A DNA stretch of 64,000 bases from Lentzea terrae (GCF_003265345.1 NZ_QFWW01000004.1:318774-382773), one strand, 5' to 3'; shown: positions 51,831 through 62,696, counted from the stretch's first letter. Program-made: numbers and translations. The notes: a model not told the origin generated them from the letters alone.

Positions 51831-53984
51831 TCAGCGGTCGGCTGCGTAGAGCACCAGCGATGCCAGCTGTGCCGGGTCCAGGGACGGGCGGACCACCTCG
51901 CGCGCCTTGGCCAGGTGTGCCCGCGTGACCTCGGCCGCGTCCAGCGACTCCCGCATCGCGGTCAGCGCTGCCTCCCGCACCAGTGCCGCGCAGTCCGCCG
52001 CCGAGTACATCTCCAGCTCACGCGCCAGCGCGGCCAGGTCGACGTCTGCGGCCAGTGGCGTGTTGCGCGAAGCCGACTTCAGGATCTCGGTGCGTGCGTC
52101 GGCGTCCGGTGGTGGCACGTAGACGAGGCGCTCCAGCCGTCCCGGCCGCAGCAGTGCGGGGTCGATCAGCTCCGGGCGGTTGGTCGCGGCGATCACCACG
52201 ACGTCTCGCAGGGGTTCGACGCCGTCCAGTTCGGTGAGCAGTGCTGCCACCACGCGGTCCGCGACACCGGCGTCCGACGACTGGCCTCGCCGGGGTGCCA
52301 GGGCGTCGACCTCGTCGAGGAACACCAGGGCTGGGGCGGCGTCGGCGGCACGGCGGAACAGTTCGCGGACTGCGCGTTCTGATTCGCCCACGAACTTGTC
52401 CATCAGTTCGGCGCCCTTGACGGTCAGGACGTTCAGCTGGCCCGAGCCTGCCAGGGCGCGGACCAGGAAGGTCTTGCCGCAGCCGGGTGGGCCGTAGAGC
52501 AGGACGCCGCGCGGCGGTTCCACGCCCAGGCGGGCGAAGGAGTCCGGGTAGCGCAGCGGCCACAGTGCGGCTTCGGTCAGGGCCTGCTTGACCTCGGTCA
52601 TGTCGCCCACGTCGGCGAAAGTCAAGCCGCCGGTCTGCACTGTGTCGGAGGCGGACATGGAGATCGGGCGGACGGTGTTCAGGGCGCCGAGCAGATCTTC
52701 TTGGCCGACGCGGGGTTCTGCCACTTCGCGTTGGCGCAGGGCGGCCCGGACGGCGGCTTCGCGGCGCAGTGCGCAGAGGTCGGCCGCCACGAAGCCCGGC
52801 GTGCGGGCGGCCACTTCGCCGAAGTCCACATCGGACTCCAGTGGGACGTCGCGCAGCAGGACGCGCAACAGTTCTGTGCGTCCAGCGGCGTCGGGGAGCG
52901 GGAGGGTCAGTTCGCGGTCGACCAGGTCGGGGGCGCGCAGGCGGGCGTCCACGGACTCGGCGCGGGCTGAGGTGACCACCAGCGCGAGGTTGGGGCGGGA
53001 CACGGCCGTGCGGAGGATGTCCAGCACGACGGTGGCCACGGGTGGCGGCGCGGTGGGCAGCAGGGCGTCGATGTCGGTGAGCAGCAGAACGGTGGGTTCT
53101 GAAGGGACGCTGGCGATCGCGTCGCCCAGCTGCTTGGCCATCGCGCCCGGTTCGAGCACGGAGATGCTCGGCGCGGCCAGTTCGACGATCGAGGCGTCCA
53201 CCGAACGTGCCACGGCGCGGACCAGGGTGGCCTTGCCCACGCCTTCCGGGCCGCTGACCATCGCGGCCAGCCTGGCCGTGGCGCCGAGCTTGGTCAGGAG
53301 CTCCGGCTGGCGGAACATCAGGTCCAGCCACTCGGTCAGGCGGCGGGCTTGCTCTTTCTGGCCCACGAGGTCCGTCAGCGGCAGGGCGTCGTGCTTTTCC
53401 TGCACCACAACGGGAGTCACCTCGGCGGCAGGTGCCGAGGCCGAGCGCCAGCCGACAACGCTGGACGGTTGGACGGCCACCGGGCCCGCCGGGTCGGTGG
53501 ACGTGATGGTGATCAGCTCGTTGGTCCACGTCATGCCGATGGCGTTGGACAGCCTGCGCCGGGTCTCGGAGACGTTGGCGCCGGGCGGCGGGGCGAGGTC
53601 CTGGGGGAGCAGCGAAACGCTGTCGCCGACGGTCAACACCTTGCCGGTCAACGCCATGCGGACGTGGTCGGGCGTCAAAGCGGTGGTGGCCAGGCGCGAA
53701 CCCGCGACGGTGATCGAGCGGGCGCCCGCCACCTGGACCGGGGCCACGACGATCTCGGAACCCTCGACCACGCCGAGGTTCGTCAACGTGACGTCGTCGA
53801 CGAGCACGATGCCCGGTGGGTGTTCGCCGGCGGCGGCCAGCGCGGCGCTCACGCGGGCGCCGGTGAGCTTCACGGCGTCCCAGGCGCGCAGGCCCAGGGC
53901 GTCGAGCACCTCCGGGTGGAGGCGGACGACGCCGCGGCGGGTGTCCAGTGCGGACGGGGACAGGCGAGCCGTCAGCGTGATCAC
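51831..53984 (-). CDS. Cdc48/p97-like double AAA ATPase
   Basis: A 717-aa protein. Residues 1-170 form a double-psi-barrel-like N domain. D1 has a weakened ATP site: Walker A GPEGVGKATLV has Ala where Thr/Ser is needed, and Walker B reads LLLTDIDAL without the catalytic Glu. D2 is intact: GPPGCGKTFL and LVFLDEVDALAPRRG, with arginine fingers in RPGRLERLVYV. It corresponds to Rv0435c, adjacent to pssA-psd. It may unfold or remodel protein complexes; targets are unknown. Confidence 0.88.
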   Translation of the reverse strand: MITLTARLSPSALDTRRGVVRLHPEVLDALGLRAWDAVKLTGARVSAALAAAGEHPPGIVLVDDVTLTNLGVVEGSEIVVAPVQVAGARSITVAGSRLATTALTPDHVRMALTGKVLTVGDSVSLLPQDLAPPPGANVSETRRRLSNAIGMTWTNELITITSTDPAGPVAVQPSSVVGWRSASAPAAEVTPVVVQEKHDALPLTDLVGQKEQARRLTEWLDLMFRQPELLTKLGATARLAAMVSGPEGVGKATLVRAVARSVDASIVELAAPSISVLEPGAMAKQLGDAIASVPSEPTVLLLTDIDALLPTAPPPVATVVLDILRTAVSRPNLALVVTSARAESVDARLRAPDLVDRELTLPLPDAAGRTELLRVLLRDVPLESDVDFGEVAARTPGFVAADLCALRREAAVRAALRQREVAEPRVGQEDLLGALNTVRPISMSASDTVQTGGLTFADVGDMTEVKQALTEAALWPLRYPDSFARLGVEPPRGVLLYGPPGCGKTFLVRALAGSGQLNVLTVKGAELMDKFVGESERAVRELFRRAADAAPALVFLDEVDALAPRRGQSSDAGVADRVVAALLTELDGVEPLRDVVVIAATNRPELIDPALLRPGRLERLVYVPPPDADARTEILKSASRNTPLAADVDLAALARELEMYSAADCAALVREAALTAMRESLDAAEVTRAHLAKAREVVRPSLDPAQLASLVLYAADR

Positions 53985-54042
53985 GACGACGACTCTAGTG
54001 CGGCGGTTGCGCCGGGGTCCGGCGCAACCGGCCGATCAGGAC

Positions 54043-55005
54043 TTACTTGTGGTGGCGGCGAAGGCCGAGCTGACGCCAGGAACGGCGCCGACCGGCACCG
54101 GCCGCCGCGCCTTCCGCGGCAGCGGCGGCGGAGGCGTCACGCCGAGGCCGACGCACGGCGCGCATTGCCGCACCGGCAACCCGTCCGTGCAGCGGTTGGC
54201 GCAGGCCGAGCCGGCGAGCGGCCACGCCGTGCGCGCGCTTGATCGCACGACGCTCGACGCCCGTGACGGTCCAGGCCTCCGGGTGCTTCGACAGCCACAT
54301 GTACCGGCGCACCGAATAGGGCAGGTGCGCCAGGTAGACGACCATCGCGATGATCAGCGCCACCAACGGGTACGTGATGATCGCGGCGGCCAGCAGGCCG
54401 ATCAGGACCAGCAGCGGTGCGACCGCGCGCGGCGGCACCTTCACCGTCTTCACGGACAGCGTCGGGATGCGGGAGACCAGCAGCATCGCGACCACGACGG
54501 TCCAGATGCCGACGACGATCGGGTCGTTCCACCAGCCCTTGGTGCGCACCTGCTCTTCGATGATCAAGGGCAGGAGCAGCAGCAGGCCGCCTGCTGGAGC
54601 CGGGACGCCTACGAAGAACTCCTTCGCGAACGGCGGTTGTTCCTTCTCCAGCAACGTGTTGAAGCGGGCCAGGCGGACCACCATGCAGACCGCGAAGATC
54701 AGCGCGATGACCCAGCCGGCGCGGCTGCCCTCGAACTTCCACAAATAAATGGCGAGAGCAGGCGCGACGCCGAACGAGATCGCGTCGGCCAGCGAGTCGA
54801 GCTCGGCGCCCATCTTCGACGTCGCGTCCAGCAGGCGCGCGATGCGGCCGTCCAGACCGTCGAGGACGGCCGCGGCGGCGATGGAGGCGATGGCCGCGCC
54901 CCACATGCCGGTGTTCGCGAAGTGCACGGCGGACAGGCCCGCCGACATCGCGAGGACCGTGATGGCGTTCGGCAGGAGGCGAACGCCGGGCCCGCTGGGC
55001 GCCAT
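54043..55005 (-). CDS. pssA: CDP-diacylglycerol-serine O-phosphatidyltransferase
   Basis: A 320-aa membrane protein with eight hydrophobic segments. The CDP-alcohol phosphatidyltransferase motif D-x2-DG-x2-AR-x8-G-x3-D-x3-D is seen from DGLDGRIARLLDATSK to GAELDSLAD (residues about 48-75). It makes phosphatidylserine from CDP-diacylglycerol. The last 70 residues are basic and Ala/Arg-rich, longer than usual. It shares one base with psd upstream (TGATG), so both steps of phosphatidylethanolamine synthesis are coupled. Confidence 0.93.
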   Translation of the reverse strand: MAPSGPGVRLLPNAITVLAMSAGLSAVHFANTGMWGAAIASIAAAAVLDGLDGRIARLLDATSKMGAELDSLADAISFGVAPALAIYLWKFEGSRAGWVIALIFAVCMVVRLARFNTLLEKEQPPFAKEFFVGVPAPAGGLLLLLPLIIEEQVRTKGWWNDPIVVGIWTVVVAMLLVSRIPTLSVKTVKVPPRAVAPLLVLIGLLAAAIITYPLVALIIAMVVYLAHLPYSVRRYMWLSKHPEAWTVTGVERRAIKRAHGVAARRLGLRQPLHGRVAGAAMRAVRRPRRDASAAAAAEGAAAGAGRRRSWRQLGLRRHHK

Positions 55006-55700
55006 CAGGCCTCCGGGAGCTCAGCGAGGACGGTCTCCCCGCCGATGGTGCGCTGGCCGGCCTCGACCAGGACGCGGCTGCCGCGCGGCACGTAGAGGTC
55101 CACGCGCGAGCCGAAGCGGATCAGGCCGTAGGTCTGGCCGGCGGTGACCTTCTCGCCCTCGGCGACCTCGCACACGATGCGGCGCGCGACCAGGCCGGCG
55201 ATCTGCACGACGACGAGGTCGTGGCCGTTGACCGTGCGCAGCCAGACGGTGTTGCGCTCGTTCTCCTCGGAGGCCTTGTCGAGGTCGGCCGAGAGGAACT
55301 TGCCGGGGTGGTACGAGACCTGCACGACCTCGCCGTCCGCGGGCACGCGCTGCACGTGCACGTCGAAGACCGAGAGGAACACGCTGATGCGGGTCATCGG
55401 CTCCGAGCCGAGGCCGAGCTCGGCGGGCGCGACGGCGTCGACCACGTGCGAGACGGTGCCGTCGGCCGGGGCGACCGCGATGTTCGGGCGGGTCGGCGTC
55501 ACGCGCTTCGGCTCGCGGAAGAACCACGCCACCCACGCCGTGACCAGGCCGAGGACGACGCCCAGCCGCTTGAAGCGCAGCCGGACGAGGAGGGTCGCGA
55601 TCGCCGCGCCGGCGACGAACGGACGGCCCGCCGGGTGCATCGGCGGCACCATGCCGCGGGCGAGTTCGAGGAAGTGGGAGACGGGCTTCTCGCTGCTCAT
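55005..55700 (-). CDS. psd: Phosphatidylserine decarboxylase (type II, short form)
   Basis: A 231-aa pyruvoyl-type enzyme. It self-cleaves at GS: the site is IRFGSRVDLYVP near residue 200, with Ser becoming the pyruvoyl group; HVQRVPADGEV and PAELGLGSEPM belong to the active-site side. Two membrane-associated helices are near the N-terminus. It makes phosphatidylethanolamine from the PssA product. It corresponds to Rv0437c. It is the first gene of a unit running psd-pssA and perhaps on to the AAA gene. Confidence 0.94.
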   Translation of the reverse strand: MSSEKPVSHFLELARGMVPPMHPAGRPFVAGAAIATLLVRLRFKRLGVVLGLVTAWVAWFFREPKRVTPTRPNIAVAPADGTVSHVVDAVAPAELGLGSEPMTRISVFLSVFDVHVQRVPADGEVVQVSYHPGKFLSADLDKASEENERNTVWLRTVNGHDLVVVQIAGLVARRIVCEVAEGEKVTAGQTYGLIRFGSRVDLYVPRGSRVLVEAGQRTIGGETVLAELPEA

Positions 55701-55830
55701 CGTGTCTGGGGGTCCGTAGCTTCCGTGAGTTGTCGGGCGCCATCACGCTACGCCAACACGCCAAACCGCCCAGAGGGACTGCCACGAATGCAAGTGGCCG
55801 GTCGGCTCGTGCATCCCCCGACGAATGCAC

Positions 55831-55844
55831 GTGCCGGCCGGCAC
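55831..55844. promoter_or_regulatory. Perfect palindrome GTGCCGGCCGGCAC in the psd upstream gap
   Basis: A 14-bp perfect palindrome in the 204-bp gap 55701-55904 between the M48 stop and psd start. It could be an operator for psd or a hairpin ending the M48 transcript; there is no T run. The rest of the gap shows no coding frame and no other clear element. Confidence 0.35.
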
Positions 55845-55904
55845 CTGTCAGCCAGTGTAATCCCCGTCACATGGGGTGAACAGCGTCGGTCGGTGAGCGT
55901 TCCG

Positions 55905-57329
55905 TCACAGTCCGTCGACGCCGATGGCCTGCAACTGACGGCGCACTTCAGGCGTCCGGTTAGCGTCACGGACGGCGGGTGCGACGAGATCGTCCGGATA
56001 GACCGCAGCTCCGTCCGGCAGTCGGAGCACGAAGATTCCGCCCCAGTTGATTTCCAGCGTGGCGCGGTTAGCGGTGACGAGCTGGTCAGCGACCGCGCAG
56101 GCGAGGAGTTCCGTCACGGTTTCGACAGCCGCCTCGTGCACCTCCGCCGTGGACAGCGAGGCGTCCACCGGCCGGCCCGTCAGCTGGTGCAGCTCACCGC
56201 GTTCCAGCGCCGCCAGCACGGCGGCCAGCGAGTCGCCGATCTTGCTCACCCTGCCAGCGTGCCGCAGCGCGTCGGCGTAGCGGCGGACGAGCACCGGGCC
56301 GGCCAGCGCGGCGAGCTCCTCCCAGGTGATCGGCGGCCCCTGCACCTGCACCAGCGCCGCGATCTCCGCAGGAGGAGTGCCGTCCAGCAACGACCACGCC
56401 GGTCGTTCGTCGAAGGCCTCGACGACACCTCCCGACAGCTGCGACAGGGACGTGATGGCGGCGACCCGTTCGCGGATCGGCGGGTGGCTGTCGAACACCG
56501 ACGTGGGCTCCTGCGCGGCCAGCAACGGCTCCAGCTCGCGCAGCTGGTGCACGCGCCGCGGGTGGTCGAGGTAGGCGCGGAAGCCCTCCAGCAACGGCGG
56601 GGTGCGCCCGGCGAGCGTGGCCAGCGAGACGTACCAGCGCAGGTAGTCGTTCCACGCCGCGCCGAGCGGGCCGCCGCGCAGCAACGACCGCTTCGACGCC
56701 TCCTGCCCGGCCGCGGCCACCGACACCTCGTCGGCGAACCGCTCGTGCTTGCGGCTCTCCGAAGCGGCGACCAGCGCGTACAGCCGTGCCCAGCCGTAGA
56801 GGACCGCGGACAGGTAGCCGCCCTGCTGGATCACCATCCCGAGGGCGAGCTTCGCGCGGAACGTGACCGTGGAGACCTGCGTGTGCCCGCCGCCGTAGTG
56901 GCCGAGCTCGTGCGCGAGCACCGACCGCAGCTCGCCGATCGTCATGCCGGCCACCCACGGCAGGCCCAGCTCCAGGTAGCGCACGCCGTAGCGCTCCCAC
57001 ACGCCCGCGTTGGCCTCGTTGACGAGCCGGATGTCGTCGGGGCTGCGCGTACCCGCGATCCGCGCCAGCTCGTCGACGTGCCGCCAGAGCTCCGGGTGCG
57101 TCTCGCGGGTCATCGAGACGCCGGTCGGCCGCGGCCTGGCCCACAGCGCCCGCAGCATCGCGTACAACGACGGCCCGCCGACGACGATCGTCAGCGCGCC
57201 GAGCCACGCCGCGTTCCCGACGTCGCCTTGCTCGTACACGAACAGCGCCATCCCGCCGAGGAACACCGTCGCGCCGATCGCGAGCACGAAGAACCCGGCG
57301 AGCATCACCAGCGCCAGTACCGCTCTCAT
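55905..57329 (-). CDS. Membrane-bound M48 family metallopeptidase
   Basis: A 474-aa protein with two N-terminal membrane segments (residues 5-30 and 40-62), then an M48 catalytic domain with VLAHELGHYGGGH (HExxH zinc site) near residue 140 and the distal Glu in ESRKHERFADEVSV near 195. The last 200 residues hold two helical/beta segments not recognised. HtpX-like proteases of this kind take part in membrane-protein quality control. Its start lies 16 bp after moeA, possibly in the same transcript. Confidence 0.86.
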   Translation of the reverse strand: MRAVLALVMLAGFFVLAIGATVFLGGMALFVYEQGDVGNAAWLGALTIVVGGPSLYAMLRALWARPRPTGVSMTRETHPELWRHVDELARIAGTRSPDDIRLVNEANAGVWERYGVRYLELGLPWVAGMTIGELRSVLAHELGHYGGGHTQVSTVTFRAKLALGMVIQQGGYLSAVLYGWARLYALVAASESRKHERFADEVSVAAAGQEASKRSLLRGGPLGAAWNDYLRWYVSLATLAGRTPPLLEGFRAYLDHPRRVHQLRELEPLLAAQEPTSVFDSHPPIRERVAAITSLSQLSGGVVEAFDERPAWSLLDGTPPAEIAALVQVQGPPITWEELAALAGPVLVRRYADALRHAGRVSKIGDSLAAVLAALERGELHQLTGRPVDASLSTAEVHEAAVETVTELLACAVADQLVTANRATLEINWGGIFVLRLPDGAAVYPDDLVAPAVRDANRTPEVRRQLQAIGVDGL

Positions 57330-57345
57330 CCCCCAGCACGCCCTT

Positions 57346-58539
57346 CTACTGCAGGTATCTGACGACGACCTCGGCGCCGGCCGCCAGTTCCGTGACGTCT
57401 TCCGGCACCTCGATCAGGCAGTTCGACAGCGCGAGCGCCGACAGCAGGTGCGAGCCAGGGCCCCCGACCGGCGTCACGACCTGACCCGACGACGGGTCGT
57501 ACAGGCCGCGCCGGAACTGCGTCTTACCAGCTGGAGACGTCAGCGGGCTCGACACGGTTGCCCGCGCAGTGGGCCGTTCGACCTGTGTGTGCCCCATCGA
57601 CGCGAGCAGCGCGGGCCGCACGAAGACCTCGAACGACACCTGCGCGCTCACCGGGTTGCCCGGCAGCGTCAGCACCGGCAGACCCTCGTAGGTGCCCGCG
57701 CCCTGCGGCCCACCCGGCTGCATCGCGACCTTCGTGAACCGCACGTCGTGGCTCGCCAGGGCGTCCTTGACCACCTCGTACGCACCCGCGCTGACCCCGC
57801 CGGAGGTCACGATCACGTCCACCGAGCCGAGGTACGGCGCCAGCGCGCGGTGGAACTCCGCCACGTCGTCCGGCACGAACCGCAGCTGCACGGCGATGCC
57901 TCCCGCGTCCCGCACGGAGCTGGCGAGCATCGTCCCGTTCGACTCGTAGATCTGGCCCGGCTGCAGCGGCTGGCCGGGTTCGACCAGCTCGGTGCCGGTG
58001 GACAGGACCAGCACGCGCGGACGGCGGCGCACCGGCAGCTGGGGCAGGCCGAGCGCGGACGCGAGACCGAGCTGGGCAGGGCGCAGCACGGTGCCCGCGA
58101 GCAGCACCGGGTCGCCCTTCTGCACGTCGTCGCCCGCGGTCCGGATGTTCGCGCCGGCCGCGACGGCCTGATTGATCGTCACGGTCTCCGTGCCGCCGTC
58201 GGTCCACTCGACCTGGACCACCGCGTCCGCTCCCGGCGGCACCGGGGCGCCGGTCATGATCCGCTGCACGGTGCCGGGTGCCAACGGGTTCAGGTCCGTG
58301 CGACCTGCCGGGATGTCGTCGGCGACCGGGAGCCGGACGGGGAGTTCGGCGAGGTCGGCGGCGCGGACGGCGTACCCGTCCATCGCGGAGTTGTCGAACG
58401 GGGGCAGGGAGACCGCGGCGATGACGTCGGCGGCGAGCACCAGCCCGAGGCATTCGTCGAGCGGGAGCTGCAGCACGGGCATCAACCCGACGAGCTCCGC
58501 GACGCGGTTGCGGTGTTCGGCGACAGTGGTGGGGGACAC
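57346..58539 (-). CDS. moeA: Molybdopterin molybdenumtransferase
   Basis: A 397-aa protein from GTG 58539. MoeA marks are PPFDNSAMDGYAV near residue 50, the catalytic region IMTGAPVPPGADAVV, LSTGTELV, the conserved TSGGVSAGAYEVVKDAL near 240, and PGNPVSAQVSFEVFV. It inserts molybdate into adenylated molybdopterin. It corresponds to Rv0438c (moeA2). It is divergent from the AIM24 gene across 70 bp. No other moa/moe gene is in the window. Confidence 0.94.
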   Translation of the reverse strand: MSPTTVAEHRNRVAELVGLMPVLQLPLDECLGLVLAADVIAAVSLPPFDNSAMDGYAVRAADLAELPVRLPVADDIPAGRTDLNPLAPGTVQRIMTGAPVPPGADAVVQVEWTDGGTETVTINQAVAAGANIRTAGDDVQKGDPVLLAGTVLRPAQLGLASALGLPQLPVRRRPRVLVLSTGTELVEPGQPLQPGQIYESNGTMLASSVRDAGGIAVQLRFVPDDVAEFHRALAPYLGSVDVIVTSGGVSAGAYEVVKDALASHDVRFTKVAMQPGGPQGAGTYEGLPVLTLPGNPVSAQVSFEVFVRPALLASMGHTQVERPTARATVSSPLTSPAGKTQFRRGLYDPSSGQVVTPVGGPGSHLLSALALSNCLIEVPEDVTELAAGAEVVVRYLQ

Positions 58540-58609
58540 GACTGCATACTGCCAAGACGCGGTGATCGTGACGATCGCTTGGCGCAGTTCATCCTCGGAG
58601 GTGTTGTTC

Positions 58610-59251
58610 GTGCAGGTCCGGACCCGGCACACACCGACCTTCGGCGTGGCGAGACTGGTGCTCGCGCCTGGCGAGATGGTGCTGGTCGACCCGCTGACCC
58701 TGGTGGCGACGAGCTACGGCCTCTCGGTCGACGTCAAGGGCGTGGAGACCAAGGCCGTGGCGCTCTGCACGGCGGGTGCGGAGGGCGGCTGGGTCGACGC
58801 GGCGCCCGTGCTCCCCGGCGACCTGCACCTCGTCGAGCTCGACGGCACGCACGGCTGGTGCGTCTCCCGGCTCGCCTGGATGGCGTCGAGCAGCACGGTG
58901 GCGATGAACCCGGAGGCGCCGCCGTTGCAGGCGCTCTTCGGCGGCCTCGAAGGCTTCCTGAACTACGCGCACGGCCAGGGCGGTGTGGTGCTCGCCTGCT
59001 GCGGCGCGCTCGACCTCGTGACTTTGGAGGCGGGCGAGGCCGTGACCATCGCGAGCGACCACGTGATGGCGTTCGCGGACACCGTGCAATGCCGTCTTCG
59101 TCCGTCGGTACCTGATGCCGTGCAATCCATTCACACAGGTGAGGGTCTGGTGTTCGACTTCGCCGGTCCAGGTGCCGTGCTGACCCAGACGCGCGGACCC
59201 CGCCGACTCGCCACCTGGTTGCGCGCCAACGGAGTCAGCGCTCGTTCATGA
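58610..59251 (+). CDS. AIM24-family protein
   Basis: A 213-aa protein; GTG 58610 is 7 nt after GGAGG. The core has the AIM24/TRAP-like beta fold with MQVRTRHTPTFGVARLVLAP at the start, GVVLACCGALDLVTLEAGEA and HVMAFADTVQCRLR near residues 130-165, and GEGLVFDFAGPG at the end. The family is widespread and of unknown activity. Two adjacent cysteines (ACCGA) are unusual. It precedes the cold-shock locus, with only 20 bp before that leader ORF. Confidence 0.85.
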   Translation: MQVRTRHTPTFGVARLVLAPGEMVLVDPLTLVATSYGLSVDVKGVETKAVALCTAGAEGGWVDAAPVLPGDLHLVELDGTHGWCVSRLAWMASSSTVAMNPEAPPLQALFGGLEGFLNYAHGQGGVVLACCGALDLVTLEAGEAVTIASDHVMAFADTVQCRLRPSVPDAVQSIHTGEGLVFDFAGPGAVLTQTRGPRRLATWLRANGVSARS

Positions 59252-59271
59252 CTCCGTAAGGAGGTATCCGA

Positions 59272-59313
59272 GTGACTTTTTCTCTTTTAGCGTTGCGTTC
59301 TGCTCTTGCGTGA
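59272..59313 (+). CDS. 13-codon leader ORF upstream of the cold-shock gene
   Basis: GTG 59272 follows a perfect AAGGAGG with 7-nt spacing and codes for [13 protein letters not shown], ending at TGA 59311, 17 bp before the cold-shock start. The codons are AT-rich (TTT, TCT, CTT, TTA), including rare TTA, which in actinomycetes depends on the BldA tRNA. It is well placed to regulate cspA translation. A leader peptide role is inferred. Confidence 0.5.
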   Translation: MTFSLLALRSALA

Positions 59314-59329
59314 TCTGAAGGAGGACGCC

Positions 59330-59536
59330 TTGGCTCTCGGTACCGTCAAGTGGTTCAACTCCGAAAAGGGATACGGCTTCATCGCAACCGACGGCGGGCC
59401 CGACGTGTTCGTGCACTACTCGGCGATCCAGATGGAAGGCTTCCGGACTCTCTCCGAGGGCGACCGGGTGGAGTTCGAGGTGCAGGCCGGACGGGACGGA
59501 CGCAGCCAGGCATCGGACGTGCGCCGCGCCGGCTGA
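59330..59536 (+). CDS. Cold-shock protein
   Basis: A 68-aa OB-fold protein. TTG 59330 lies 5 nt after AAGGAGG. The nucleic-acid binding motifs [12 protein letters not shown] (RNP1) and VFVHYSAI (RNP2) are intact. It acts as an RNA chaperone in the cytoplasm. The leader holds a second, equally good ribosome binding site for a 13-codon ORF, so its translation may be controlled by upstream reinitiation. Confidence 0.95.
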   Translation: MALGTVKWFNSEKGYGFIATDGGPDVFVHYSAIQMEGFRTLSEGDRVEFEVQAGRDGRSQASDVRRAG

Positions 59537-59613
59537 GCCCTCTGAGGACGACCTGATCACAGCTTTGGCCAACCCGGAGCACGCTGATCCGGGCGCGCGT
59601 TAGGCTGCCTCGC

Positions 59614-60834
59614 GTGTCTGAGGACCTGAGCGGACGGCGGATCGCGCACTACCGGATCGACGGTGTGCTCGGCCGCGGTGGCATGAGCGTGACCTACAAG
59701 GCCACCGACGTGAGACTTGGCCGAAAGGTCGCGCTCAAGGTCATCGGTGAGCACCTCGCGCCCGACGCGGAGTTCCGCGAGCGGTTCGTCGACGAGGCGC
59801 GCAACACCTCCGCCATCGACCACGCGAACATCGTGCCGCTGTACGACTTCGACGAGGTCGACGGCCTGCTGTACATCGCGATGCGGCTGGTGGACGGCCA
59901 GGACCTCTCCGGCCACGTCAAGGAAGGGCCGCTCACTCCCGAGCGCACGCTGCGGCTGCTCGGCCAGGTCGCCGAAGCGCTCGACATGCTGCACGGCAAG
60001 GGCCTCGTGCACCTCGACGTGAAGCCGGCCAACGTCCTGGTGACCACCAAGGAAGGCGTGCGCGAGCACGTCTACGTCGCCGACTTCGGCCTGACGCGGC
60101 GCGGCGCCACCGGCCACCGCACTCGAACGGGTGATTTCCTCGGCTCGCCGACCTACGCGGCGCCGGAACACCTGCGCGGCGAGCCCGTCGACGGCCGCAC
60201 CGACCAGTACGCGCTCGCGTGCATGCTCTTCGCCTGTCTGTCCGGCCGTCCGCCGTTCCAGGGCGGCGTGCAGGAGGTCATCCAGGGCCACCTCGGCCAG
60301 GTCGTGCCCGCGCTGTCGCAGCTCGTGGGGCTGCCGCCGGCGATCGACGAGGTGATCCGCAAGGGCACCGCCAAGGACCCGGCGCAGCGGTTCGCGAACT
60401 GCGCCGAGCTGATCGCCGCGGCGCGCGTCGCTCTCGCCGGGGTCGCGTCGATCTCGGTTTCCGCTCAGACCGGACCCGCGTCCGGCTCGATCCCCGTGCA
60501 GTCGCCGGTGTCCGGCCCCACGCCCGTGCAGCAGGGGGCGTACCCCGGCGGCTACCAGCAGCCGCTCGCCGACCCGGTCCGGTTGCGCCCGCCGAACCAG
60601 GTGGGCGTGAGCGCCTTCACGTCGTCGAAGAAGGAGCGCCCGGCGTGGTTCGCGCCGGTCATCGCGGCCGCGGCGGCGATCGTGGTGATCATCATCGTGG
60701 TGATCATCCTGTCGCCCGGTGACGAGCCCGCGCGGCAGCCCAAGACGAACTCCTCGCCGACGCTGCAGCTCGACGACCAGTCGACCTCGAAGAAGCCACT
60801 GCCCACCTCTGTGCCGGTGCGCACCTCGCGCTGA
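59614..60834 (+). CDS. Membrane Ser/Thr protein kinase (Hanks type, non-RD)
   Basis: A 406-aa protein. Kinase marks: glycine loop GVLGRGGMSVTYKA, Lys42 in VALKVI, catalytic loop HLDVKPAN with Asp135, and DFGL at 157, APE at 182-184. The residue before the catalytic Asp is Leu instead of Arg, so it is a non-RD kinase that would not need activation-loop phosphorylation. A Pro/Gln/Ser-rich linker leads to a membrane segment (residues 347-366) and a short 40-residue external tail, too small for a PASTA sensor. Substrates are unknown. Confidence 0.9.
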   Translation: MSEDLSGRRIAHYRIDGVLGRGGMSVTYKATDVRLGRKVALKVIGEHLAPDAEFRERFVDEARNTSAIDHANIVPLYDFDEVDGLLYIAMRLVDGQDLSGHVKEGPLTPERTLRLLGQVAEALDMLHGKGLVHLDVKPANVLVTTKEGVREHVYVADFGLTRRGATGHRTRTGDFLGSPTYAAPEHLRGEPVDGRTDQYALACMLFACLSGRPPFQGGVQEVIQGHLGQVVPALSQLVGLPPAIDEVIRKGTAKDPAQRFANCAELIAAARVALAGVASISVSAQTGPASGSIPVQSPVSGPTPVQQGAYPGGYQQPLADPVRLRPPNQVGVSAFTSSKKERPAWFAPVIAAAAAIVVIIIVVIILSPGDEPARQPKTNSSPTLQLDDQSTSKKPLPTSVPVRTSR

Positions 60835-60852
60835 GGGTTCGCCCCGGGTTCG

Positions 60853-60879
60853 CTTGCACTCGCCGTGCCCGAGTGCTAA
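60853..60879. promoter_or_regulatory. CIRCE element 1 (HrcA operator)
   Basis: CTTGCACTC-N9-GAGTGCTAA differs slightly from the CIRCE consensus TTAGCACTC-N9-GAGTGCTAA in the left arm. HrcA represses groE genes through it and releases on heat stress. It lies 175 bp before groEL. Confidence 0.85.
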
Positions 60880-60886
60880 ACACGAA

Positions 60887-60913
60887 CTAGCACTCGGCAC
60901 AGTCGAGTGCCAA
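60887..60913. promoter_or_regulatory. CIRCE element 2 (HrcA operator)
   Basis: CTAGCACTC-N9-GAGTGCCAA, left arm matching the consensus, right arm with one change, 7 bp after element 1. Paired CIRCE elements give stronger HrcA repression, as at other actinobacterial groEL promoters. Confidence 0.9.
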
Positions 60914-60921
60914 AGCAGTGA

Positions 60922-62673
<1,752 letters not shown>

Positions 62674-62696
62674 GGTCCAGCTCGAGTTGACTGATC

